Below are positions 9,585-18,624 of a stretch of DNA of 21,194 bases, piece after piece. The stretch covers positions 1 through 21,194 of the forward strand of contig JAQGAU010001141.1 of NCBI GenBank assembly GCA_034698045.1, given 5' to 3'. The position numbers and the translations under genes are program-made. The notes under the pieces are model-generated. The model did no database searches and had not been told where the DNA came from. It was given only the letters and a program-made list of their open reading frames with translations. The stretch is from Paramacrobiotus richtersi. Lineage: Eukaryota > Tardigrada > Eutardigrada > Parachela > Macrobiotidae. The first letter of the stretch is position 1. Every line of letters begins with the position of its first letter.

Positions 9585-10574
9585 TCACGAGCGACGCCCC
9601 ACCAGCTGTAACACCGCCCCCCGCAGATTGCCCAGACACAGGACAAAGAGCACGGGATCCGTGGCCGGCTGGATGAGGGAGAGGAACGCGGCGATGATCC
9701 CCGGGATCTCCAGGCCTTGATGGTGCATCCCCAGTAATGAGGCGGTGAAGAAGATCTGGGTCGGTGCAAAGGACACCATGATGATGATGGTGACGACTGT
9801 CAGGACGACAAAACCGCTGGCATGGTCCCGTTTCTTGGCCCGGGTGGGTTTTCGTTTGGGGTCGGTTAAGGAGGCCGCTTCGGCGCTGCCGTTTAACGAG
9901 GCTTCCGTGGTGTGGGAGCCTTTCTTGTTGGTGTTCTGCCGTTGGCGTTGTTTGTACCAGAGAAAGGGATAGGCTGATGCGATAACAACCACCGGTGCAA
10001 TATAAATGATAAACTGCAGACAGACCGTATAGGTCAGCTGTCTCTCCGCGTTAAAATAACACCCGATTCTTTGTAGATCTGGACGGTAATATACAGCATC
10101 GATAATCACGGCCGGGAGACAAATAACATGGACGTATATCACCATCAACGACACGAGTAAAACGGCCACCTTGATGTTATGATTATTACGGTAGGATACC
10201 GGGAACGTGATGGCCCACACGCGATTAATGGTGATGAGGACATGGGCGTTAAACAACACTCCACCGACCACATAACTAAAATACAAGTACACATCACACG
10301 CAAAACGTCCACAGTGGCGCAGGGTTATCACGCTGTTGACGACATCCAGTGGGGAGAACACGCATAGAATGAGGAAATTGGAGATGGTCACGGCCAGGAG
10401 ATAAGCGGTAAAGGGAGTATGTAAACGTCTGTTGATCAAACACGCCAGGATCACCGTCCCGTTGAGGACAATCCCGATACATGCTGCGATGGTCTCGCAA
10501 ACGTTAAAGGCATTCCAGCCGATGTTGCTGGGTACGGCCACGTGTAAAGAGCCGTTAAAAGACGCGTTGACCAT
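9585..10574 (-). CDS. Orphan rhodopsin-like GPCR (single exon)
   Basis: A complete, intronless class A receptor of 329 residues starting at ATG 10574 with two N-glycosylation sequons (NAS, NGS). Seven hydrophobic segments are visible, with intracellular loop 3 (about 207-252) basic and Ser/Thr-rich. Landmarks are Asn38 (1.50), Asn66 at 2.50 in place of Asp, Cys93 and Cys172 for the extracellular disulfide, Asn117-Arg118-Val119-Trp in place of DRY, Ser268-Phe269-Ala-Pro271 in place of CWxP, and Asp306-Pro307-x-x-Phe in place of NPxxY. It shares TM2 spacing, (N/T)RVWA(I/V)xxPVSYR and DPxLF with the receptor at 2074-3586, so the two are paralogues of one orphan family. The ligand and G protein are unknown. 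GC content is higher than in the flanks. The stop falls just after GRRS, so the C-terminal tail is short. Confidence 0.92.
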   Translation of the reverse strand: MVNASFNGSLHVAVPSNIGWNAFNVCETIAACIGIVLNGTVILACLINRRLHTPFTAYLLAVTISNFLILCVFSPLDVVNSVITLRHCGRFACDVYLYFSYVVGGVLFNAHVLITINRVWAITFPVSYRNNHNIKVAVLLVSLMVIYVHVICLPAVIIDAVYYRPDLQRIGCYFNAERQLTYTVCLQFIIYIAPVVVIASAYPFLWYKQRQRQNTNKKGSHTTEASLNGSAEAASLTDPKRKPTRAKKRDHASGFVVLTVVTIIIMVSFAPTQIFFTASLLGMHHQGLEIPGIIAAFLSLIQPATDPVLFVLCLGNLRGAVLQLVGRRS

Positions 10575-10811
10575 GGTATGAACGGAGGATTAACTGGAAC
10601 TGCATGCGACGGCTTATCCCCACCGATCAAACGGCAAATGGCCCGCGCTTGAGTACAGTTCAGCCGGAAGTGGTTGCACGATGTGTTTAGAAGACAGGAT
10701 CATTCGAGTGTGATGTATCTGTTACTGTGACGCAATGCTAATACACATTCCGGCCCGTCTAATGTCAACATGACACGGCCCGCTAACAGCCACAATAGTG
10801 TGTAAACACTT

Positions 10812-11333
10812 TTAGTGCTGAGCCGGTCCGGGCCGCCGGATGTCGTTTAGGATCATCATGTCAGCCGTTGGATCAATTAACATGATGGGGGACGAAGGCT
10901 TGGAGGATTTTTCACTCTTGTGCAGCCTAAACACTGCCGTTGCATTATTCAGCAGGCACCAGCGCTTAGTCTGCATATGTGCCGCGGGAGTGCAGCGCAA
11001 TCCCTGTGGATGAGATGCGGGCATTCAATGGCGTAACACGTAACAGATCCCTCCGTTTAATCCGTCCCGCACCAAGTGGGCTCACGCCGACGGGAATGAT
11101 TGATTGTGGCCGGGATATGAGGGTCTAATGAAGAGAATCACGGGGTTGATTACACTTGTCATGATTCCTTTGATTTCATTATCTACTCGGCATGCGCGGC
11201 TGTAGCCGGTAACTGCAGGTCGAGGGGTTGGGGATGGCGTCAACAGTATCATTAAAGGACGTTGGGGGATTTCGCAAAACAACAATGACCGATTGTTAGG
11301 GAGAAAAATGCGCACAAAACAATCGGAAGATGA
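10812..11333 (-). CDS. Possible 3' exons of an unrecognised gene
   Basis: Three stretches join in one frame with phase 0 at each junction: 11333-11187, 11124-11086 and 11003-10812, ending in a stop. Acceptors are good (ATCTCCTCTTACAG, TCTCTTCATTAG, CATCTCATCCACAG) and donors acceptable (CGA/GTAGAT, GGC/GTGAGC). The last exon encodes a Lys/Ser/Pro-containing end (HKSEKSSKPSSP then IRRPGPAQH). No start, signal or domain is recognised, and the upstream exon would lie beyond 11340. With this many candidate sites such a chain could arise by chance. The whole interval could instead be the 5' region of the downstream GPCR. Confidence 0.25.
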
Positions 11334-11339
11334 CTGTAA

Positions 11340-12540
11340 GAGGAGATGAGGATGGGATGAGAATCAATCAACTAATTGGATTGGCATGCACGTGCGCGCT
11401 TTTATGGTAGCCGAGTCCGATGGCCCGCTGGCTGCAAGCGCGCTGTGCTGCGTGTCGAGTACACCATGTTCGATCAGATATAATTATAAAAACAAAATTA
11501 TTCCATGTGTACATAGAGCAATACTAGTACCACTGTGTAGGGACTGCAGTCACTGTGTCGACACTCCCGCAAAGTTTTCACTCAGTCTTAACGCCTGGCA
11601 ACAGCAACTGTTAATAATATTGTTTCACTTCTCTTCCCTGAGTCCCTCTTAGCACCGACCCGACGTCGATAATGGAATTAACTATTTAACAGGCTTTCTG
11701 TGGAATATTTTAATTAAAGGCTAGACGCACTGTCTGGAAACCCATTCGATGAACATGTACGGTAGTGTTAAATTTGACAGAGTAGTTAAAAGTGCCGTTG
11801 AATCATTTATTTTGAACTGCACTTCATGCATATATGTAGTGACATTAGCAGAACGTAAACGCTTGGCTCTCAGATTGCTAAATTAATAACTGAAGTGGGT
11901 TGCACTGCAGCGTACATTTCAAATTTGAAACACAAGTGGGTTGCGCGCACAAATGAATGGACATGAAAATGCACAAGGTCCAAGAATCTCTGTTTGGCTA
12001 GATTTTGAACCAGTCTGCCATTTAGAAACGCGAATTTGTAGTAATTCGTAAAAATCACACGATTATCAAAGGTTCTAATGCAGACTTAACGCACACCCTC
12101 GTTCAGAATTCTTTCTTGGCAATTCTTGCCCAGTTGCATCTGGTATCTGAGAAATTGTTGAAACTGCATTTAAAAATTGCTGTTGCTACATACTACATAA
12201 TATAGTCCGCATAAATAGTCGCTTAATATAATTATGCTAAATCTCAGGGAAGTAACAGAAACTGCACTGAAGACTTGCACGGTTTCTCTCGTAGTTCAGT
12301 CAGTAGACCTCCTCCACAACAAACTCCTCAATGCACTGCTGTAATACAATGTAACAGTGCCAAGATAGTGCAGTAAAATTCACTGTTTTCCTGTGTTAGT
12401 TCCATAAATTTGCTAAAAAAAAGGTTTCACTGGATGACGTGAACAACTGGAAATTGTCGACCGAAACGAAGCGGAGGTCCTCTTTACTCAGCCAAAATGG
12501 GTTTCGTGTTGTGTATTTGTCGGTTGGTCGGTCGGTCACG
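11340..12540. other. Intergenic, no gene recognised
   Basis: Only short open frames are present, on both strands. A GC-richer patch at about 11385-11460 fades into AT-rich sequence. No repeat with clear boundaries was found. Confidence 0.45.
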
Positions 12541-12547
12541 ACAGAAA

Positions 12548-12690
12548 TAATAATAAATAGTTAATATTTATTTTAATTAAATAATTAAATAATCAAATAG
12601 TTAGATAATCAAGCTAGATAATTAAATTAGATAATTAAATTATATAATTCATTAAGTTAGATAATTAAATATTTAATTAAATATTTTATT
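12548..12690. repeat. AT-rich low-complexity tract with TAGATAATTAAAT-like units
   Basis: The tract is almost pure A/T and repeats variants of AGATAATTAAAT, TTAATTAAAT and AATAATTAAAT. Just before it is a small GGTCGGTCGGTC run (12523-12536). It is a simple or satellite-like sequence, possibly nucleosome-poor or matrix-associated; no function can be read from it. Confidence 0.75.
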
Positions 12691-14275
12691 CTCCGTGGCT
12701 ACAGAGCAGCAGCTTTTTACTTCTTTGCTTCGGTCTGCTTAGTGCAGCCTTCGGCGAGTGGCACTTGCCTAGTTAGCATCTAGGTTACGAAAACGTAATT
12801 ACAGATTTTTCTGTTTAATTCATTATCACCTGTGTAGGTCTGAAAACAGAAAAAAAACACCGCTTCACATGCGGTATTTTAGCGAACCGGGAAACTGGGA
12901 TGAGTGAATCAAGTCAAGAATCTCTGAAATCCGCAAAGTACAGTACATAAACCAGGTCGATAACGTATACCTCGTACATTGCGTTTTCAGTTTCCCGGAC
13001 ATTATACATTATCGATAGGTACACATTAGAAACTTTCTAACCGAAAGAGCATTCGTAGGGGCAGTACCAGCTGTCCCACTGGCGCAAATAAAGCGAATAG
13101 TTCAATAGAGGACGTTTCACCTGTAACTGGTCCGTAATCCAGAAGAGACTGCCGCAGAGAAAGAGTTTTTGAATGTCAGTCAAAAAATGTATAGATCAGA
13201 TAAAAGAAATAAAGGAGTATTTTTTGAAAGACCGTCTTCTACATCCTGGTTAAACCGATGTTTCGGTCAAAAGGTCAGAGTCTCAGATGAAAGTTTTGAA
13301 TTTCACATTCACTAACTGGATTCTACTAGTCCTGATCAGGCAGTCGTTTTAGTCTTTCAGATTCGACGCTTTTTTTTTCTCGGACGGCACATTTTTCGCA
13401 AATCATCCCAGTATGTATGAAAACTGGAATCATATGTACGTAAGATCAACGTAACTTGGTCCTAATAGAAACAATATTTATAATATTTTCCAAAGCCGGA
13501 TCAGCAAGAAATTGATCAACAAGGATAGTGCGTAACTTACGCAGCGTAAGTCTGGGACTAATATGCTCCATTTGACGAAAAGCCCTGAATCGCTAGACTA
13601 TACGGTGAGTTTTGTTTCTGCTATAACCTGTCATTGTTCTTGATGAGAGCGAGAAGGGACAGTAGCCAAAATCAGACTAACGTTACCGCGCATGATTTCC
13701 AAACTTAAACGCTGAAACAAAAAACACATCGAGCGACAAGTTCGAGTTGTTAATACTTAATACCGAGTCTTCTATAACGTATTACGTAATTGCCGTCGCC
13801 GGAGCTGTTTGGTCAGACGGCCAATAAACTTTGTAAACTACTAACTGGGACAAATTCTTTGTTTGACACTGCTTTTATTTTGGTAATACGGTACTACCGG
13901 GCTCATGCCAAATAAATCACATTAACAACTATAGCGAAACAGTTGAAAAAAATTGTCCTTATTGTGGCATTTTAGCGCGTACGATAGAGTCGGATAGACT
14001 ACAGCGTAGCCTCCGTAGGAGCCAGAAAAACCTCGATCGGAGCCACGTGTACCGCTGATTCTCAATTCATCGTTTGTGACTTTAATAATATCATAAATTT
14101 ATAGTAGAGTCCATTCACTCTAACTAGCAAGCAGTATTGGCACAACATTTTCGGCCGAATGACAGATAAAGCTTTGCAACAGAGACAAAATTTGTACATT
14201 TTGATCATTATGTAGGATACGCTTTAGCGACGTGGTACTTGACTACTCCAACAACGGAATCCCTGAAGTCACGTC
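12691..14275. other. Intergenic upstream of the F-box gene
   Basis: No gene is recognised over about 1.6 kb. One exon-like fragment is an ATG at 13562 running to a strong donor (TATACG/GTGAGT, near 13603), but it has no detectable partner. A small palindrome CTTACG-CAG-CGTAAG is at about 13536-13550. The promoter of the F-box gene should lie at the right end. Confidence 0.4.
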
Positions 14276-15873
14276 ATGTCATCGCACCGGCGGACAGAAG
14301 TATCGAAGCCTCAGCCAGCTGCAGTGAACGTACAAGTGTTCCGGCCACATTTCCACGGGGACGTGTATAGAGCGGGCGCCGTTTCTGTCCGGGAGGCCCT
14401 TGGATTCGATCATTACGGGATCGTCGTAGGCAGCGAAGGCACTGACTTGCTCATCGACTTCCAGTGCGGGAAAAACCCAATCGTTCCAGTGCCGATGAGC
14501 AAGGTCTACCAGCTTGTAAAAGAATCTGCATTCACCATTCCGAGTCGCCAAGAGGTTCGATTAGGAAACGAACCAGTCGAAGTGCTCTTCCGTGCAAACG
14601 CGGATGAGCGGTGGAAATGGCATCCGGGATTGCTGGTTAACGTTCTCCGCATCTATGACCATGAGCATGGTTTAGTACGGGTGTTTCTTTCGCGCAACAC
14701 GACCGTAATGGCCTGTGTTCGCGAACGACAACTCCGTAAACCACTGAACGAAGCGGAGTTCAACCAGCTTGTACTCCGTAGTATGCAAGATGTTTCCATT
14801 GAACCGCACCATCCATTGACATCCGATCCCAAGATCAATCAGGTTCTACCGATTAATGTGCTAGCCGACATCTTATGTTGCTTGGACTACGTAGCGAGGT
14901 TTAAAGTGCGTCGCATGTGCACATTGTGGCGAGATATTATTTCCAACAGTATATGCACCCATGTGCAACTGCGAGTGCACGGCCCTTCATCACACTACTT
15001 ATCCGAGTTCTTTTGCATTGTTTGGCCGCACCGAACCAAGTTTCTCTCGTTGACGGATCCGCATTTTGGAAACTATGACACCGAGCCTCATCTTGACGTG
15101 GTAATTGACAACATTGTCGAGGGATGTGGTTATTCGCGGCTGGAAACAGTCGTGCTCACCGGCATCATTCTCGAGCTGGAAACCTTTGATTTACATATTC
15201 TGAACATGAAGCTGACCAAACTTCTAAAGTCCTTCGAAAACATGTGTGATCACGTGTTGTTTCATAATGCTGTTTTTCTCGCAACGTTCTTCGTACCTCA
15301 TCCGGACAATGCTGCGAGCGGCGACAGGCGATCAATTTCGATAACAATCAGGAGAGCTCGTATCGACATGGGTGCGACCACTTCCGTAGACCAAGTGTGG
15401 AACCAAGTTAATAAAGAAGAGCGGGACAGAATGGAGAAGAATATTACTGCCCATCTCAACCAGCATAACCCAGAATGTGGCTGCATATTGCGGATTCTTT
15501 GGGTACGTACTAATAGTCTAGTTATACATGTTTAAAACATTGTACGTATTTCGTCTTTTTCCATTTGTTTAAGTTTTATTAACCGATCGAGTTGCAAGAT
15601 CCACGAAATGTTCGAGAGTCATACCTGCAGGTTGCGCCAGTTAGAAGCGCTGCAAGAATTTAAGGACGGAGCGAAATGCTTATAACAAGAATCGCGCGTA
15701 CTTTATAGCGAATATTATTTGCACAGGTTCTCACGTACATTCAAGGCGCAGATCCCCACAGCCACTCTGAATATTCCTTCAAAAGAAAGAAGTGGACGAG
15801 AGAAAATCTGGACACGTTCGATCCTCACAAACTGACAGTGCTGGCGCTGAATGCGGTCAGTGCCTGCCTGTAG
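14276..15873 (+). CDS. F-box protein with N-terminal beta-rich region (two or more exons)
   Basis: Exon 1 is 14276-15502 (409 codons) and exon 2 is 15727-15873, joined in phase 0 by TGG/GTACGT and ATTATTTGCACAG/GTT, giving 457 residues. Residues about 190-225 (LPINVLADILCCLDYVARFK, then MCTLWRDI) form an F-box, which in known proteins binds SKP1 in SCF ubiquitin ligases. Residues about 28-62 (HGDVYRAGAVSVREALGFDH, then GIVVGSEGTDLLIDF) and about 104-138 (around KWHPGLLVNVLRIYDHEHGL) look like two SH3/Tudor-type beta modules; this is inference. The C-terminal part, after the F-box, has no recognised LRR or WD repeats. Exon 2 adds a basic segment (FKRKKWTREN). An alternative ending uses donor 15855/15856 (GCG/GTCAGT) and acceptor 15984/15985 (CCTTTTCAG), in frame to a stop at 16093-16095, for 488 residues. 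Ending at the stop within intron 1 would give 419 residues. Confidence 0.8.
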
Positions 15874-16737
15874 CCGTACTGTTACAGGTTTGCAGCTGGA
15901 GACTGCCACAGGTAAAGCGGGTATCAGCTTACAAGTGAACATTGTATCACCGGTACTGCATCCACTAAAACGTTACCTTTTCAGGGAGCCCTCTCCCTGC
16001 GTACATTCATCAACGACTCGACAATCCGAACACCGGGATATCCGTTTGCTAATTATAACTTACCTTCGTTATCGTTTCCTTTAGGCATTAGGTAATTTTC
16101 GACTTTCGTTGGGGAAAAAACGAGATTTCACAATTGTCAGTGGCACACACGTTCTGTACTGTTTCATGAAACATGTGTTATTAATTTACCTGTACTCTAC
16201 AAATTTTCTGCTTAGATGTACTCGACCTGTTTATTCTAACTTGTAAGGAATATTGTGACGGATTTTGACCGCGCCATTGCCAGCACCTGGTACTTTTGGA
16301 GACACTTTTGGTAACCACCACTGTAATACGAGTGTTGCAGCACTACAGACACTTTCTATGTAATATTATTATAACTATTCTTCCCAACCTAAAGCAGTGT
16401 TTTATATGGGTAGCAGCTGGTGAAAATTAGCACATTTTTTGTTCTCAATCAAGTTTGTGACGTTTTACAACGTGTCTGTGACCAGCTGCAGCTTGGGTGT
16501 AACTCAGTGTAAGTGATTACAAAAAATGTGTAACGAGAACATGCAACCGTGCAGTATGACTATGGAAGAATTCCAAACAAACTATCGATTGTTACCAGCA
16601 TTATTGCTGGTAGAACAAACCGGATAACACACAGCTTTATGCGCTGCGGGAGGAATATTATTATTATGAGAGTCTTTTTGCGAATACAGGTAAACAAGGT
16701 GCAAAACATGTACAAAGCAGTTAAATTTCTTTTGCAG
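15874..16737. other. 3' flank of F-box gene and intergenic DNA
   Basis: The left part may contain a further F-box exon (15985-16095). A separate exon-like fragment, 24 bp at about 15889-15912 between TGTTACAG and GTAAAG, would need an unusually short intron. The rest holds no recognised gene. Confidence 0.35.
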
Positions 16738-16981
16738 CGAATTTGGATCAACAGTGCAAGCAAGCATTCCCACCGGAAACACGAATTCTACATATCTGAG
16801 TAATTTTTACAACCGATACGGAGATTCCAGTTTTTGTGGACGTCCCGGCCGTGCTAACAGTCCCATATCGCCGTCGGATCCGGCAGCAGCGAACGCTAAG
16901 GACGGTGGTTGCGACGATGTCCCCTCTGGTACGATCAAAAGTGGCGAGGACTGCTGTATCACGGAAGTGTGGTCTGGTTAG
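16738..16981 (+). CDS. Possible terminal exon of an unknown Cys-containing protein
   Basis: A strong acceptor (AAATTTCTTTTGCAG) at 16737/16738 opens a frame that runs to a stop at 16979-16981 and encodes about 80 residues rich in Ser, Gly, Asn and Pro. Later cysteines appear in SSFCGRPGR, KDGGCDDVPSG and GEDCCITEVWSG. The preceding 48 bp intron would start at CAG/GTAAAC (16690), but that donor does not give a matching phase from an open upstream frame. The start of the gene was therefore not found. No family is recognised. Other frames across the interval are also open, so the frame choice rests only on residue composition. Confidence 0.25.
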
Positions 16982-17313
16982 CACTGGCTGTATTACAGCC
17001 CGCTGCACTAAAACCCTCCTTTCGATCCCAGAAAAAAAACGTAGCCATCACCAAGAGCATGAAAACCTAGTGAAGAAACCGACAGTTGCATTTCATGTTC
17101 TCGAAGACTGATGACGGGTTCTCTTTAGCCGAATGTTGCCACTTGCTAGGTGTCACATGATATTACCATCCGAATTAGCTGACCCATGGCTGCGGGGATT
17201 ACGAAGCTAAACTCGTACATATCGAAACTCTTAACTAATCGTACATCAAAGCTTGATTTAAGTGTCCGAAACAACGATTTTTCTCTCGTATCGAAACTAC
17301 TTCGCAAAATATG

Positions 17314-17380
17314 TGCAACGCGCGGGATCGAACCGCTACGCTCTCGCTCTATGGCCGAGCGTACGACTGAGCTAGCTGCA
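17314..17380 (-). tRNA. tRNA-like element with shortened D arm
   Basis: Reading the minus strand from 17380, TAGCTCAGTCGT fits an A box (TRGCNNAGYNGG, 11 of 12) and GGTTCGATCCC fits a B box (GGTTCGANNCC). Ends TGCAGCT and CGTTGCA pair at about six of seven positions. An anticodon stem CGCTC/GAGCG encloses the loop GGCCATA, whose centre would read CCA, but U33 is missing. About seven bases of the D arm are absent and the total is only 67 bases. A TTTT run (17306-17309) follows closely, as in Pol III terminators. It may be a tRNA pseudogene, a tRNA-derived element or an unusual short Pol III transcript; I do not assign an amino acid. Confidence 0.45.
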
Positions 17381-17389
17381 TTAATCACA

Positions 17390-17860
17390 AATCAATTAGA
17401 AAATCTTTATCGGTCAACATTTTAAAGGCAACGCCGTGACAGGGGGCTACGCTCGTTGTGTTAATACTTTATGAGCACACAAGGTTTTACTTCGTACTCT
17501 CTCCTTTGAAACTTTTCCCGTCAGTTTTGAATTTTGTTCTGCTTCCCAAGAAGAGAAGAAAATGAATGCAGTTTTAGCGTTCGCACCTGCGGGATTGTTG
17601 TTCGGTCAATCGAGAAAGTACCCCAGGCGTGGAACACACGAGTGTGGGACATCGAAGCGTGCAGTCCTTGTTCCAGCATCTTGTCGACACGCATGAACGA
17701 ATCGATGTGGAGATCCGGATCGATTTGATCTGATCCAGAAACCCCGTCTATGGTAGCCTACAGCGTACAAAACCGTTCCGATAAGTATGTCGTTTTCTTG
17801 TCTTAGTTTCCTCATTTGCCACTTTACTCGATATGTAAGTTACGCTAGTATTTGTCGAGT
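17390..17860. other. Intergenic, no supported gene
   Basis: Overlapping open frames of about 65 codons on both strands (17534-17815) have no motif and are not backed by a start or splice context. Confidence 0.35.
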
Positions 17861-17867
17861 TGCTTAC

Positions 17868-17975
17868 CACTGTTATAATTGTGGAGACGCTTTGGTGGTT
17901 GCATCGACGGATCCGCTGATATTGAGTCGAATATGTTGTCCGTAATTGGCGCCAAATCGCTGTCGTCGTCAGAAT
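17868..17975 (-). CDS. Possible internal exon encoding an acidic segment
   Basis: This is a 108 bp interval, symmetric phase 1, between an acceptor (AACACTGTTCCAG) and a strong donor (AACAGTG/GTAAGC). It would encode SDDDSDLAPITDNIFDSISA and then DPSMQPPKRLHNYNS, a composition unlike random translation. Partner exons were not identified. It could belong to the gene containing the receptor exon at 18802-19701, as a cytoplasmic tail, or to a separate gene. Confidence 0.28.
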
Positions 17976-18624
17976 CTGGAACAGTGTTTATCAGTCGTTG
18001 ATATACATCTAGTATACAGATAGTACACGTGGCAAACATAATCGTTTCTGCACCAGAATCCCTTCAGGGAAGGTTTTCCATGCCAAAGAGAACATCCTGG
18101 AATGTTTTCAACTGACGGACAGAGGTCCAACGGCGGGACTTTACCTCCTGTCTGTTACTACCTGTTACTGTACTCGTACAGAAAAAAATGGTTGTTTTGG
18201 ATGTAGCATATTCGGATACGGCGGCCGACTGGTACTTGCGTTCAAGACAGTGCCCGAATGCCCGGACACCTCACATTAGCCCAGAATACGAAGTGCCTTC
18301 GCCTTCGAATTCTCTCGTGATCGAAACCATGGGAACTTTTTGCTCCATCCGTGTTTACTGAGCTCACTCAGTTTGCAGAGCGTAGAGTTCGTGGGTCGAA
18401 ACATAAACCAGTATCCACCGCTTAACAAGAACGGCGTTAATTTAATTGTAGTAAGAGTCTCTCTGTCTCGGGCATGCACCGCGCACGTTCCAAGCCGTCT
18501 GGTAACGATTGTGCTTATTATTTTGATGTTTGAGCTTGTAATGTATGCCTAGTAATCTCATTGCGCCTTTGCCAAGAACGAAAATTTCCATCGCGGTTTC
18601 TACAAAGCACCGGCATGAATGCAG
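17976..18624. other. Region downstream of the gustatory-like receptor, no exon confirmed
   Basis: This is where the receptor's last exon would be expected on the minus strand. The one longer minus frame (18276-18479) has a short hydrophobic patch (LTPFLLSGGYWFMF) but no TYxxxxxQF end, so it is not accepted. Confidence 0.35.

Noticed and set aside
9282-9611. Plus-strand 109-codon frame with ATG
   Set aside because: It overlaps the 3' end of the minus-strand GPCR, has no motif, and its translation is Arg/Ser/Thr-rich as expected of an antisense shadow.
11082-11315. GPCR TM7 resemblance (SVINPVILFI) on the minus strand
   Set aside because: No preceding TM6 or other receptor segments are present, and the stretch coincides with a pyrimidine-rich acceptor region, so the match is probably chance.
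16549-16803. Plus-strand 84-codon frame
   Set aside because: It is interrupted by a plausible 48 bp intron whose length is a multiple of three, so openness is not informative. No motif or proper start is present.
17186-17425. Plus-strand 79-codon frame
   Set aside because: Its centre (RGIEPLRSRSMAERTTELAA) is the antisense translation of the tRNA-like element, a well-known artefact.
18276-18479. Candidate TM7 exon of the gustatory-like receptor
   Set aside because: It has only a short hydrophobic patch and no TYxxxxxQF signature, and no phase-matched acceptor was found.
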